A stretch of 64,000 bases of DNA from contig NC_135251.1 of NCBI RefSeq assembly GCF_964204865.1, positions 16,616,001 to 16,680,000 on the forward strand, written 5' to 3'. This DNA is from Styela clava. Lineage: Eukaryota > Chordata > Ascidiacea > Stolidobranchia > Styelidae. Below, piece after piece: positions 37,550 to 49,576 of this stretch. The first letter of the stretch is position 1. Each line of letters begins with the position of its first letter. Position numbers and translations under genes: made by a program. The notes under the pieces were generated by a model that ran no database searches, had not been told where the DNA came from, and saw nothing but the letters and a program-made list of their open reading frames with translations.

Positions 37550-39085
37550 GTTTCGTACCTAACGTTCTTCTAGTAGGCGTAGCGTAACAATTTTTTGGCA
37601 TGCCAATCCTAACCCTCACCTGACTATGACATCCAAAAATTACGTCACTACGACGTCACAATCACGTCATAGAGCTTGCCAAATACCCGTACGATCGCCC
37701 GAAATGGCATCGGCGCCGACGATAAAGAACTGACTAACGTCATCGATCTCTCTCTCATCCAGACTGGATTCCATGGCAGATGCACGCCCGAGGGCGCTAG
37801 CGCTCCACAAAAATGCACGCGAGCGAATTCAATTTTGCACGCCGAAAATTTGCAATTGCTCACCAATGTAAATCGGTTTAAATAGTTTTTAAATCAATAA
37901 TCTAGTAATATAAAGATGCCAAAAATTATAACTTTACAATTGTCGACTAATAATTGCTTGCAAGATTTGGCCTGATCGAAAAATGCGAACCAAAAAACAC
38001 CATATCGTGTTGAATGATAGGAATCCCGTGAGAAAAATCGCCTCCTCGCCGACGCTGGCCAGTTATGGCTCTGATTCAGCGTATTTTTAATACAATCATT
38101 TTACACGGATGTACTGAACAGTACCGGTATCTAAAGTCGCACAAACACTCTCAAAATTAGTGACAAAATATAGAAATGATGTTTGGGGTTCAAAGGTCAA
38201 ACGTCCATTTTTGCTATGATTCAACTTATTTTTTATCCAATACTGGTAATTTTACGCGGATGTATTGAGAGGTATCTTAGGTCGAAATCAGTTTAGCGGG
38301 CGCAGTTGTTTTGCACGCCGTGAACTATAATTGCACGCCAGAAATTCTTATTTGCACGCCGGAATTTCTGATTGCACGCCCGATTTCTCGTTCGAAAAGG
38401 CCATGAAATCCAGACTGGTCTCTCATCGGGATCGTTGCGACGAGAGAAATGGCTGTTCGATTTCGGGTTCTCGTCGTCTGCGCGTCTTGGATGACAGTTT
38501 GCATAGTTTGAAAGGCTCTATCACTGTGACATCGTACTGACGTAATTTTCGGATGGAGTGGTCAGGTGGGGGTTAGGATTGACACGTTGAAAAATTGGGG
38601 TCTGGTATAGTTTAGTACCACATGTACTTCTACTTGGCCTGGCTAAACAATTTTTGCATATGTCAATCCTAACCCTCACCTGACTAAGTCACCCAAAAAT
38701 TACGTCATTTTAACGTCACTGTGGCGTAATAAGGCCCACCAAAGTATGCGAATGATCGTCCAAAACGCGCAGACAATCACCCGAAATCGAGCAAGCTATT
38801 TCTCTCGTTTTCTCGTCACAACGATCACGATAGGAGAGAGATCGCCGGCCTTAGCGAGTTCGTTATCGGCGGCGCAGATGCCATCTCGGGCGATCATAAT
38901 TATACTTTGGCAAGCCCTATGACGTGATGGTGGCCTCGTACTGGTGTAATTTTTGGATGGCATAGTCAGGTGAGTGTTAGATATAGCATAACTGGAAGTA
39001 CCTACCTGTGGTACTATACTAGACCCAAAAGTTGTTATGCTATGCCTACTAGAAGTACGTTAGGTACGAAACTACATGAGACCCC
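37550..39085. repeat. Second inverted-block pair within the foldback element
   Basis: AACCCTCACCTGACTATGAC (~37610) is repeated directly as AACCCTCACCTGACTAAG (~38670) and inverted as GTCAGGTGAGTGTTAG (~38964). GATCGCCCGAAATGGCATC (~37693) is inverted near 38880-38898. The block is rich in ACGTCA motifs. No coding frame is conserved between the halves. Confidence 0.7.
38311..38380 (+). repeat. TTGCACGCC array at 20-21-bp spacing
   Basis: TTGCACGCC occurs at 38311, 38331, 38352 and 38372, i.e. spaced 20, 21 and 20 bp. One further perfect copy is at 37834, with shorter GCACGC matches at about 37782 and 37814. Spacing of two helical turns puts all four sites on one face of the DNA. Confidence 0.85.
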
Positions 39086-39271
39086 GTTTTTGTCAGGCCA
39101 TACTAACCTAGGTAAAGCTAACTGGGCCGTGCTTGTTGTGTATATCAGATATGATCTCTATATTGTCAGAGTCAGAGTAAGTTTTCATGTAATACGTTTA
39201 TAAAGTCAGTAAAATAGTTGGTTAACCCGTTGACATCAGGCTGAGTGTGGGCTGGAATTACTTTGGTCTGC

Positions 39272-40011
39272 CTGACTGCTGGACTGCAGCAGAATAAGTG
39301 TGCTGTTCTATTATTCGGATATTATAACTGTACAACTTACCGGTGAAATCTTGGCAAATACTGAAATAATATAAAGACTTTTAATTAGAAAATAATGTGG
39401 AATATTATTTTTGTTAAAGAAAAACCATGAATCAGACATATTATTTCTGAAATTCTGGGAATGAAATAGGCAATGTTTGTTGTATTTACAAGAACCTTTC
39501 CTTTCGCGCAATGATTTATATGATTACAGGATTCTTTTTTTTCTTTTGCACTGAAAATCAATTATTGTGTTTTATTAAATAATTGTATAATTTGTATACT
39601 ATCGTAATTATTTGTGTCATCCTTGTTATTTCAGTAGACTATTTGCATTTACAGATTTATCCAGTATTGAGCGTAACACCATTTTATTATCATTGTGCAC
39701 TGAAAGATATGACATTTGGCTCAAAAGAAATGCTGTAATTTTTAAAAATGTTAACCCAAGTGTTAGCATCGTAATAATGAAAATTTGGAAAACGTCTTAT
39801 TTTTAAATAAAAAACCCGATATAATACTGTAATTTTTACTGTGATCCATAGTACAGTAGTATTGAAACTAATCCAGTAAAAATAAATATATATTAAGAAA
39901 ATTTTCCTAGTTAATGATTAATGCTAATAAATGAATATTGTACTGGCAATCATTGTGGAAACGCATCATAGATATATCAATGGAATATATAGTATACTCT
40001 GCTGTTAATAG
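39272..40011. other. Intergenic, no gene recognised
   Basis: AT-rich. Only frames under 70 codons, with no motif. Confidence 0.45.
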
Positions 40012-42087
40012 GGTTGCCACTTCTGGATACATTTTTTTTCGAATCGAATCTCGAATCAAAACTTTTCGAATCGAATCTTTCCGAATCTGATTCCATTAAG
40101 CTTTTTTTTTTTTATTACATGTGTATGTTTGGCCAAACTCACAAAAAAGCTCAAATCTAGAAGAAAAAAATTTGAAAATGGAATAGGCTATATAGCAAGG
40201 GTGATGAGGGTTTTTCAGTGAATAAGCCACACTTATTTTCATCTTGATAAAAAAGATGTAGGTCATAGATATCACTAATAAATGCATTGATGAAAAACTT
40301 GCTGTTGCAACTTATCTGCGAGTCTTACAATACTGAGTTATTGTGTTATACTTGTATCAGGGCTGAGGCAATTTGATGGAATTCATATGAGAAAATAAGC
40401 AGGGAACTGTTGTACTGTTATGTCGTAAACACAGTAACAGCACTGCTTTCCCTTGTCCCACACCAGTATATGTGACCGTGGTATTTCCCTTCTTGTTATA
40501 TTGAATTAGGGACGGCCTTATTACCGATTCTTTATCTTCAAAATCTTAGTACAATATTTTATATTTATGCTAGCAGCATAGAGTAATACGACAAAAACAT
40601 TCTAATTGCATCTGAATTACTATAAATGGGAAATGCTTACAAGAATATGATTGAAGACGATAAAATTAACCACGATTAAATTAAATTAATTTCGATAAAA
40701 ACAATCGTTCATCCGACTACGATTGCGAACAAAAATTTCCATAAATATTAGAGACAGTATTATTTGTGGCAAACAGCGTTATTGGCTAACTCGGGCTTCA
40801 TTATTAATGTGGACTACGTTTAATTTCGTAATTCAGAAAGTCCAAATGTGCATAATGGACGCCGCGCTGACGAGCGATAATTGGTTGACGCTTTATCTCG
40901 ATCAAACATGGTCGCTGGGGCTAAAGTAAGACGACATTCGCACCGTATGCTCGGTCTGGTATGAAATCTGCCACGTGTTGATGTAAAACAGTGCACAAGT
41001 TGCCATTCCTCAAGTATTATTTACTCCCACCTGTCCGTTATGACATTTGCTCGAAATAATCCGAAATGTTTTATCCGCTTGTATCGCGCTAACAAAATTA
41101 AAAGTAAATACTATTTTTTTTTGGTAACAGCTGAAAAAAGACGTGTATGTACTATTACATTATGTCCCCCTGATTTCGTTTACCGCCACTCGAGTGGAAG
41201 CCTGACAAACGCAAACAAAATAAAAATATATTTTAGGATGAGATACATGATTGTAAATTAACATTGCCGGCCGATGAACTCATTCAGCAATAGTTCTCTT
41301 CAAATGTACGCGAAATATTGCTCTCAGAACAAAGTTTAAATTAAATTTCAATCAAAATTAAACATTATCTAGACGTCGGTAGCCGATTCTTTATCCAATC
41401 ATGCCAGGGCGTACAATAACTTAGTGGCAGCGCAGGTGTGCTGTTGAAAATTTTCATCAAAATTGTCACGAATTTTCAGGTATACGATCCATTTGAATTC
41501 GCGCATAATGGGAACTTCGGCTATTTAGTGGAAAACTGAACTCGCAGTTTGCTGGTAATTACGCCACACATCATCTCGAGTGATGCGTAAAAGAGTGTGT
41601 TGTGTCGAACTTGAAACAAATGACGGCAGACAAGTAAAAAAGTCAATCACGAAAAATTCATTTTCATTTATTTACGTCCCGTAATTTGTTGCTATTTGGA
41701 GTGCCGCATAAACGCATTCGGCAGTTTAAACGCCACCGAAAACAACGATTAACAAATATTCAATGTTTTTCTTTCGGTCCCGTAATTTGGTGGTATTTGG
41801 AGTGCTGCATAAACGCATTCGGTAGTTTTAACACCGCCGAAAACAACGATTAACACACGTTCAATGTTTTTTTTTCGGTCCCGTAATTTGGCGTTATTTG
41901 GAGCGCCGCATAAACACACTCTGGCAGATTTAAAGCCGCCGAAAACGACGATTTAACAAACGTTCAATGTTTTTTTTTCGCTAAATCGCTCTCTTTTTCC
42001 GAATCGCGTAAATCTGATTCGAATCGATTCGGAAAAGATGCGATTCGAATCGATCCGATTCGTAGATCCGAAAGTGGCATCCCTAGT
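40012..42087. mobile_element. Putative inverted-repeat-ended element (~2.1 kb)
   Basis: Left end AGGGTTGCCACTTCTGGAT followed by CGAATCGAATCTCGAATC. Right end GATTCGAATCGATCCGATTC followed by CCGAAAGTGGCATCCCTA. These are inverted and similar to each other, in the style of hAT ends. I could not find a convincing 8-bp target duplication, so the exact borders are uncertain. No transposase. Confidence 0.55.
41678..41985 (+). repeat. Three tandem copies of a ~102-bp unit
   Basis: CCCGTAATTTG starts at 41678, 41779 and 41880. Each unit also carries GCATAAAC(G/A)CA and CCGAAAAC(A/G)ACGATT. It sits just inside the right end of the putative element. Confidence 0.9.
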
Positions 42088-43133
42088 AATGTATTCATTC
42101 CAGTAGGGCGCACCTGGCACAGTTCTCCAATTTTTGCTAAAAACTCATATGCTGAAGTAAACAAAATTTTTCATTCACTATTATACTAAATCACGAATTA
42201 TTTTATACTGAGTGTGGCAACCGGTACTGGATATTATATTCTGATATCGGTAATTTCTTGATTGACTTGAATTCTCATGATTTTATGACTTGACGCTTCA
42301 GACTGAGCGTCAGGAACGCTTTCCATCCACCACCGATTACTTTGTATCCAGTTGGACATACCGGTAATCATTTTTAAAAGGATTGCTGGACTTCTTGCTG
42401 CACATTTTATTCAGGGTGGTTTACTAACTGCTGGTCGGTACCAGACCGCTTCCTCCACCGTCAAGGCATCTGAAACAAATAAATGATTTTCTATTCCTAT
42501 ACCTGTCGAAACTCAGAAACTTGTTGTACAATTTCAAAAGTATCAGATGATAGCTTGCTGTAGTCGGGCATTAATAAATGGGAAATGTCATAAAAAAACC
42601 TAGAATATATTATATTCGTTTATTAATTTGCAAACCATTACAGAAAAATAAAACTTGATAGCTAGACTTGCTCTATTGGACAGTGAACAACTGGTCAGGA
42701 AACTTGAAATTCATGGCAATTAAAAAATTATTTCATGTATGTATGTTTATTTGCCTCAAAAATATAACAGTATCTGTATAATAATTAAACAGTAAAACAG
42801 AGACGGGAATACATGTTCAAGACCTTACTGGCCTAAGGCACAGATGTGCGACATGCACCCCTACTAACAATTATAACAGCAGTTTAGGACTGCTGCATTA
42901 TAATAAGACAACATGAACTCGTCATAACTTAGATTAAATTGATCTATGACAATAGTCAGGTACTTTAACTCCAACTATATTATGCTTGTACATTTTTCAG
43001 ATTTTAACTATTCTGTATCATGTTGTTTAATAATTGATGATACAGCTTAATGATGATTATCAATTGGATATAAAATTACACTGTCTGAATAGAGTTGTAT
43101 ACAACAGTACCATTGAGCTAAATATTTATCAAT
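42088..43133. other. Upstream region of the NIM1-like kinase gene
   Basis: No coding exon is recognised. The 5' untranslated exon(s) and promoter of the kinase may lie here but cannot be identified by eye. In-frame TAA at 43119-43121 precedes the chosen ATG. Confidence 0.4.
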
Positions 43134-43584
43134 ATGACAAAAGCAGTCAAAATGCAGTCTCCTCAGAATTCAAAGAATCTGTTAACAGTGCCTGCAAATG
43201 TGAATCATAATTCAAGTGAAACAATATCATCATCAGCGAGCTCACCCTCATCAAGAAGTAGTTCTTTCAGCCGTAGATTGACTCTTGATTTGACTCCAAC
43301 GTCTACAAAGAAAATAGAATCTTTGAATGGATATAGGTTAACCAAGAGAGAAACGTTTCCTTTAATGAAAAGTGGATCTGACAATGGTGAATCTGCAGAG
43401 GGACAAATTCTTTCTAGGACTTTATTATCTCCATTTGAAAAACTTGTGCAAGCTTTGAATTATGATCACCGTATCAAATTAGAATTATCGTATGGCAAAA
43501 GGATCGGATTTTATTCACTCAAAGGTGATATAGGTACAGGGAATTTTTCAAGAGTTAAGATTGGAACTCATTCTCTAACAAAGG
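43134..43584 (+). CDS. NIM1K: NIM1K exon 1: N-terminal extension and glycine loop
   Basis: Codons 1-150 plus one base. Ser/Thr-rich leader, then SPFEKLVQ and [19 protein letters not shown] (the ATP loop). Donor GTGAGT at 43585. Confidence 0.93.
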
Positions 43585-46500
43585 GTGAGTGATGATGATT
43601 TTAATTGAAAAATGTTAATTGTTTCATTATTATGGGAAAATTTTCTCATCATATGCAGTAAATTGTGTTCATCTATTACCAAGATGACACGAATTACTTA
43701 GAAATGAAATGATTACAACTGGGTTATCTATCTATACCGGGTTTTCGGACTAGGGCCAAAAATTTTGACCATCTAGACTGGCGGGCCATGTAAGTGTGAT
43801 GTAAAGAGTTACATTTTATGACAATATTTACAAGGTTACGACATCAAATTGGAAAACAATAAGCCTTATGCCAAAACTAAATTTAATCGCAATCTCAACA
43901 AATTCCTTGAGCTATTTTTTAGCTATAACATCAAAATTTGGTTTCAGTTTGGTTGTTGAACTTGGCTGGTTGGCTGAATCAGGCGAGCCAGATTGAATCA
44001 CCCAACGGGCCGGATTTGGCCTGCGGGCCATGGTTTGCCAATGTCAGATCTATATTCAAGTATTTGTGTCGTTCATACTTTTAATATACTACTTTCTACT
44101 GTATGATTTTCAGAACGTGTTGCTGTCAAGATTCTTGATAAAACAAAGATGGACAGAAAAACTAAAAGACTTTTATCAAGAGAAATAAGCAGTATGGAAA
44201 AATTACATCATCCTAACATCATTAGACTCTATGAAGTAAGATATTCGATCTGATATCAAAATGTATGAACATAAACAAGCTAGGAACAACTCATTAAAAA
44301 GCATGCATCATAACATGTTTTTGAAAAATATATTACAAAGCAAAATAAGAAAATATTGTATAGCTCTATTCTCTAGTATTTGTCCTCGATTGATTATATT
44401 TGAAAGTATATCTTTTAAGAATTGATGCGTTTAAAATTATATTTTTTATATAAAATATTTTCATTGGAGGTCACAGTTTGTCTCAAAATTTAACAAAAAA
44501 AATTTTTGGATTTGAAAGTCGCTTGTATCGGATAACATTTGGATAATAAAATGTTGAAAATAGCCTGCTTTACCCTAAATTGTATATTTTGACAATGGCT
44601 AACCAATGTGAAATTGGAAATTTCACAAAGTATTGAGATGAAATGGGCGTTTGTGAATATAATATAACACAGTATTATTATAAGGCAGCCTTTCAATAGA
44701 AAGTTTTTCATGCTTATCTCTGCCCCATTAGTGTCAAATTTGTCATATTTTAAGGCCATTTTCTTTTGTCTTTCTTAAGTACCTACTGAATCAATAGGCG
44801 TGAATATTTAGTCTACTCTTGAATGATTATGACTTAAGGCCAACTGTCTCAAGTAGGTATTGTCGCTAAGAAACTCTATTATACATAGACATGTTCCAAT
44901 TATCTTATTAATTTCTTATTGTTCTTTTTGATAATATTAGGTCGAATATAGGTTGTAGAATTTCTCCTATTATGAGATAATCTGATTTGTATAGATTAAT
45001 TTATTGTTTTAGAACAATAGTCCTAATAATAGCCCTACTTATGCAAATAATCCATATGGCAGAGAGTCAATATGACTGCTTTTGGCAATTGAGTATGTTC
45101 CATATTATAGTGCCAGTGCTGCTTTTATTGTATTCAATCATTGATTATTTTGCAAATAAAATCCCAAATTTGCCCCTGTGATCACAAGCATAAGTTTTTC
45201 ACATTTACATTATTTTTTCTTTAATATGGATTGAAAGGGAATGAATAGGCCTATCTATTTTCTGCTTTGATTTATTAATTATTCTGGTACACACATTGTT
45301 TATTTGTTGCAAAATTCATTTATTTAGCATTTGTGTTGAGTTGTGTGTTACTGTATTCAATTTAATATCATTTCACCTAATATCTCAATATTCCTCTCTT
45401 CTTTAGGTTATGCATACCAAAAGCAAATTATTTCTTGTTATGGAATATGCAGGAGGGGGTGAACTATTCAGCAGGTTATCATCTCAAGGAAAAATGGCCG
45501 AGAGCGATGCAAAGATCATATTTTCACAAATACTTTCTGCTGTCGAACACATGGTAAATTTTATGTCATTTTTATCTCAAAGTCAGAACCTTGTTTGAAT
45601 ATTACTCCCATAAAAAAGAAAATATTCCTCTTTCTACAACTCTTATTTAACCTTAGTTAGGTACACTTAACATAGTGTAGTGCTGATTGATTCAAGAGTT
45701 ATAGCGAGGTTGGTGATGCAAACTGTGTTGACTTTGCAATGTTAGCATTGGAAGACAAGTTGTTGTATCATTTATCGGTTGCCTTGCTTTGAGGACGATG
45801 AAATATTTTTAAAAAAAAATTATTTTCGATAACATTGATAATGATTGAAATTATATTTTGAGTATATTTTTACTTGCCTGAATGATATTATGAATTATGA
45901 TTATATGTTTAGGTTTCCTCATGAATATTTTAAAGCGCATTTTCTTGTTTACAGCATCAACATAACATTATACATCGAGATATGAAAGCTGAAAATGTAT
46001 TTTTCTCCGAAAAGAGGATTGTCAAGGTAATATTAGGGAATTAATGCTTTCAAAGTTTTTTTCATATTTTATATTACTTTTTATTGATGGCTAAATGCAT
46101 TTCAACACAAACCATGATATTATTGTGAATTGAGTATGTTGTAGTTATTAGCTTAATTTAGTACCTTTAGTTACAATGTTAGATACGGTAATTGACTCTA
46201 TAATAAAAAATAAATTAATTGGTTTTGTGAGATGGTTGTCATGCACTTTTTAATTCACAGTTTCTAATCTGCGACACTAACATAGTGCAAAGTGCTTCGG
46301 CTATGCCAGTGTGACATAAAAGTTTCGAATAATTCCGCTCTATATTATTGCTATGTCATTTTGGTCATGGAGCCAGTACTTCAATGGATAGTCTATTTTA
46401 AACCTTGTGTTTTCTTTTCCTGATATTATGTGTTTTGATCTTTTTAATACAAGAATTACATATGTTCATATATCATTGATAGGGTTGTACTCGTCTCATT

Positions 46501-49186
46501 GTTCGTGTTTTCTTTGACAAACGAACTGAAAGCTTTTATAGCTGAACAGTTGAAAGAAACAGGCGGGTGTAATGGGTTCATTAGCACAAAAGAAAGGCTT
46601 CAATGAAACATCAAAATATTATGATCTTATTCATAAACCCATTTTCAGCATTCATACTATTCTATTCTTGTCAGCTTATGTAATTAATAGAATTGAACAT
46701 TTTTCTTTTTGTTACTCTATCTATATGTTCCTTTTTAAAGTAATTGTAAACTGACCCATCACCTGGTCATTACAGACATACTTTTGACCATATTTCAATT
46801 TATCAGAACAAAATTTTCATATCAATGTAATGAAGATATATTTGGTATTTTATTAAACCAAATTAACCATATTCTGATATCGATGGTATGGCCTCCAGTA
46901 ATAGATTTTGTTATTACGCTTAGTTGCAATTGTAGATGACACATTTTGCTAAATTAATGTCACATTGTTTTCTGGTGATATCAACTAGGAAATTTAACTA
47001 CCCAAATATAAAACCTAATTTTAAAAACCATGTTCATAAATTATTGAAAAAAGTTGAAACTATTTATGGAATGTCTGAAGTATCTATCTTTCAATCAAAT
47101 TCAAAACTTCATATCTGACAACCTAATTGAACTTAGTATACTCAACAAGTCGATGAAGTTTACTTAATGAAATAACCAAATCAACTGTGATATCAAAATC
47201 TTTGAAATGTCGACTTTTGTTGACCTTTGTTTTTGCTACATTGTTGCGTTATAACAATGGACAGTAATAACAGAAATTTATAAAACAGTTTTATCAAAAC
47301 AGCCATCTGACTGCACTCATGGTAATCAGTGTCATTGGAAATTGTCAGTGAATCATAAAAGAAAAGAGGACATGTAATAGCCTCTTATTTATTATATAGT
47401 TTATGAAATTGAAATTTTTTACAAAAAAAAATTATCAATCACCTTCTTTTGCAGATATATATGGTTGTCTTTACAAATACATATACTGGTATTTGTTTTG
47501 GTACAGAAGGGATTGGGACTATTTCAAACTCTATAAAATTTAGGGCACTCATTATAAAACTGGAAGTTGTTGCGTCAATCCCATATTTAGCCTGTAATAA
47601 GCTTCTATGCGGTTTCAATTTTTTATAAATATTTAATGTAGCTTTTTAACATTGTATATCGTATTACATAATATGCATGTTATTTTTTTTAACTGTATAC
47701 AGCAATTTCAATTTATGCGGCATACATTTTTTCAGGTAGGAGACTTTGGATTTAGTACAAAGGCTCATGGGTCAAAAGACGCTCTTGATACTTTCTGTGG
47801 TTCTCCACCATATGCTGCTCCAGAATTATTCCGAGATTCATATTATTATGGAGAATATGTTGATATTTGGGCACTTGGCATTCTGCTTTATTTTGCTGTC
47901 ACAGGTTTGACAATATATTGAATTCATACATTAAACTGATTAAAGTGTTTACTTAGTAGGTATGTTTCAAAGCTATCCAAATCCTATTGAATTATTTTTT
48001 AAATTTATTACTCTGTTACATTTATGTGAGATGATATTATACTACAAAACGTTATATATTAAAATATCAAACCATCACTGAGTAATTCCAAGTAAATAAT
48101 TGATATGGATTTCTTCAGGAACTATGCCATTTCGGGCAGAAACTGTTGGAAAATTGAAAAAGAGAATACTTCTTGGACATTTCACTGTTCCTTCACATGT
48201 TTCTTCGGATTGTAAACATTTAATAAGAAATATTTTGAAACCAAGTCCTTCACATCGACTCTCGCTGCAGGAAATTAAACAATCTAGCTGGTTCAATCGA
48301 ACCTCATTCCCAAATGCAACATCTTTTTTCAAGTAAGCTGACTCTTCTGATTCAATCTTACCCAGCGTTTGGAATTTTGGATTCAAATTTTGGAAATGAA
48401 AGTTTCATCTGGCTCAATGTTTAAATGCAGTGCTGGAAATTGTAGCTATGTTAATGAAAATACGATGGTAATTTAGTATTTGAGCTTGAAAAAAGGCAAG
48501 TAACAGTAATACATGTATAATCATCATTTTGATTTAAAGCTAGTGTATAATATATGATGCTATCCAACCTTTTTCTCATGAATACTTTTAAAACCTCAAT
48601 GATGATAAGTGTTTCCTTTTGTTACAGTCTCGATCCTAGGAAGGTGCAGAGAAAAGAAGCTCAACCCGAAGAAGCTTATGCACTCTTCATGTTGGAAAGA
48701 TTAGGAGTGAAAGACGATCATATGAAAAGACTATCTGCTGTTGAAGAATCTCAAGATGAACCTTTATTTTCCTGGGAATCTGATTCCGAATCATCACCAT
48801 CTAACAATGACGATTCCATTGGAACGTCTGTAGATCATAGCAGTGCTATTGTCGGTACTTATCGTATTTTATTAATGCGAGCACATAAAAAGTTAGTTCA
48901 TCCACCTTCTAAAGAAGACTTACTTAAATTATCAGCCATTACAAATCATGTCACTGGCAGAGAATCGCCTCTTACAAGACATTCCAAATCTTGTGAACAT
49001 TGTGGCACTAGTGTAGATGATAATGAAATTTCAGTACCATTAGTTAGTGCTAATGGTATATCAGTGCAAGAAAATAACAACATTGAGAAAGGTATAAATA
49101 ATGATAACGATATTTCATCTAGAAGTACAGGGGTGCACGGTCAAAATACAGGAACAGTTAAGTCAAAGTTCTGTGTAATTTTGTAA
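43134..49186 (+). CDS. NIM1K: NIM1-like serine/threonine protein kinase (AMPK/MARK-related), seven coding exons
   Basis: Exons 43134-43584, 44114-44235, 45407-45553, 45955-46026, 47736-47904, 48119-48332 and 48628-49186 join in frame to 577 residues (1734 nt with stop). All introns are GT-AG, in phases 1, 0, 0, 0, 1, 2. Kinase landmarks: glycine loop GTGNFS, VAVK lysine (~K156), catalytic HRDMKAEN (D249), DFG (D267), activation segment DTFCGSPP with the presumptive LKB1-site threonine (~T283), and AAPELF. The wording GNFS..IHSLTK-like, [20 protein letters not shown] and [10 protein letters not shown] is typical of NIM1 rather than MARK, SIK or AMPK. The family belongs to the LKB1-activated AMPK-related kinases. 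The protein ends KFCVIL, a CaaX-type prenylation motif; vertebrate NIM1 as I recall it ends likewise. The N-terminal ~120 residues are Ser-rich and longer than in vertebrates. The start is the first ATG after an in-frame TAA at 43119. Confidence 0.93.
43735..44045. mobile_element. Possible hAT-related fragment in NIM1K intron 1
   Basis: The right part (CGGGCCGGATTTGGCCTGCG, then ATGGTTTGCCAATGTCAG) has the GGCC-rich look of many hAT ends. The left part (GACTAGGGCCAAAAATTTTG) matches only loosely, and no target duplication was found. Confidence 0.4.
44114..44235 (+). CDS. NIM1K: NIM1K exon 2: VAVK lysine and helix C
   Basis: Completes codon 151 and encodes residues 152-191, with the ATP-binding lysine (VAVKIL) and the helix C glutamate ([10 protein letters not shown]). 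Ends in phase 0 before GTAAGA. Confidence 0.95.
45407..45553 (+). CDS. NIM1K: NIM1K exon 3: hinge region
   Basis: Residues 192-240, including [16 protein letters not shown] (hinge) and the helix E start. Acceptor TTTAG at 45402-45406, donor GTAAAT at 45554. Confidence 0.95.
45955..46026 (+). CDS. NIM1K: NIM1K exon 4: catalytic loop (72-bp microexon)
   Basis: Residues 241-264. Contains HRDMKAEN, in which Met replaces the usual Leu after HRD. Too short to stand out as an open frame; found by phase and homology. Donor GTAATA. Confidence 0.95.
47736..47904 (+). CDS. NIM1K: NIM1K exon 5: DFG and activation segment
   Basis: Residues 265-320 plus one base. [18 protein letters not shown] and [11 protein letters not shown]. 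Acceptor TTTTTTCAG, donor GTTTGA. Confidence 0.95.
48119..48332 (+). CDS. NIM1K: NIM1K exon 6: C-lobe
   Basis: Residues 321-391 plus two bases. [18 protein letters not shown], the HRLSL block of the C-lobe, and the end of the kinase domain (SWF). Donor GTAAGC at 48333. Confidence 0.95.
48628..49186 (+). CDS. NIM1K: NIM1K exon 7: C-terminal tail with CaaX end
   Basis: Residues 392-577. LDPRKV and [13 protein letters not shown] resemble the vertebrate NIM1 tail, then an acidic/Ser stretch, [15 protein letters not shown] (conserved YRI block), a low-complexity Asn-rich stretch, and the terminal CVIL. Confidence 0.93.
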
Positions 49187-49338
49187 AATTGAGATGCTTT
49201 TTATTAATCCGAAATATTTGACGTTCCTGCTGATCGAAGTAGCAACCTATCAGTTGAATAGAAAAGTGTCTGAAGAGCCTACATTTCTGGCATTGAGTAC
49301 TGACCTTCTGCTGAATTACAGGATGGGACCAGTTTTTC

Positions 49339-49344
49339 AATAAA
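49339..49344 (+). terminator. Candidate NIM1K polyadenylation signal
   Basis: First AATAAA after the stop codon (153 bp downstream). Other AATAAA motifs lie further out (for example ~51719), so 3' ends may vary. Confidence 0.45.
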
Positions 49345-49576
49345 GCGTATTGTCATAAACACCAATTGAAAGTTTCAGTTTCGCTACGAAATGACTTATT
49401 TTGTTTCAATCCTGTTCCTGTAACATGACTTTGTGGTAATAGCTCACGGTGACACCTGCTTTCTGTTGGCATCTCCAGCTGCTAAAGACACATTCTTGCT
49501 TGGACTGATTTTGCAATTGTAGTGTTGAGCAGATTAACTGGTACATGTCTATTATATCCATATTTCAGTTACTTAA

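Larger units (their letters stand above)
35262..39271. mobile_element. ~4-kb foldback (long inverted repeat) element
   Basis: The outer arms are inverted: GACCAAAGTTACCCCAGCCC at 35262 against GGGCTGGAATTACTTTGGTC at ~39252, continuing inwards through GTTAACCAACTATTTTACTG (~35304) against its reverse complement near 39200. Inside lies a second, near-continuous palindrome (35532-37515) and a third pair of inverted blocks (37550-37760 against 38830-39085). A related first copy of the terminal motif at 35173 shows the left end is partly duplicated. No transposase-like frame is visible, and the target duplication is not clear. This is consistent with a Foldback-like or otherwise non-autonomous element; the class is undetermined. 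Confidence 0.75.
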
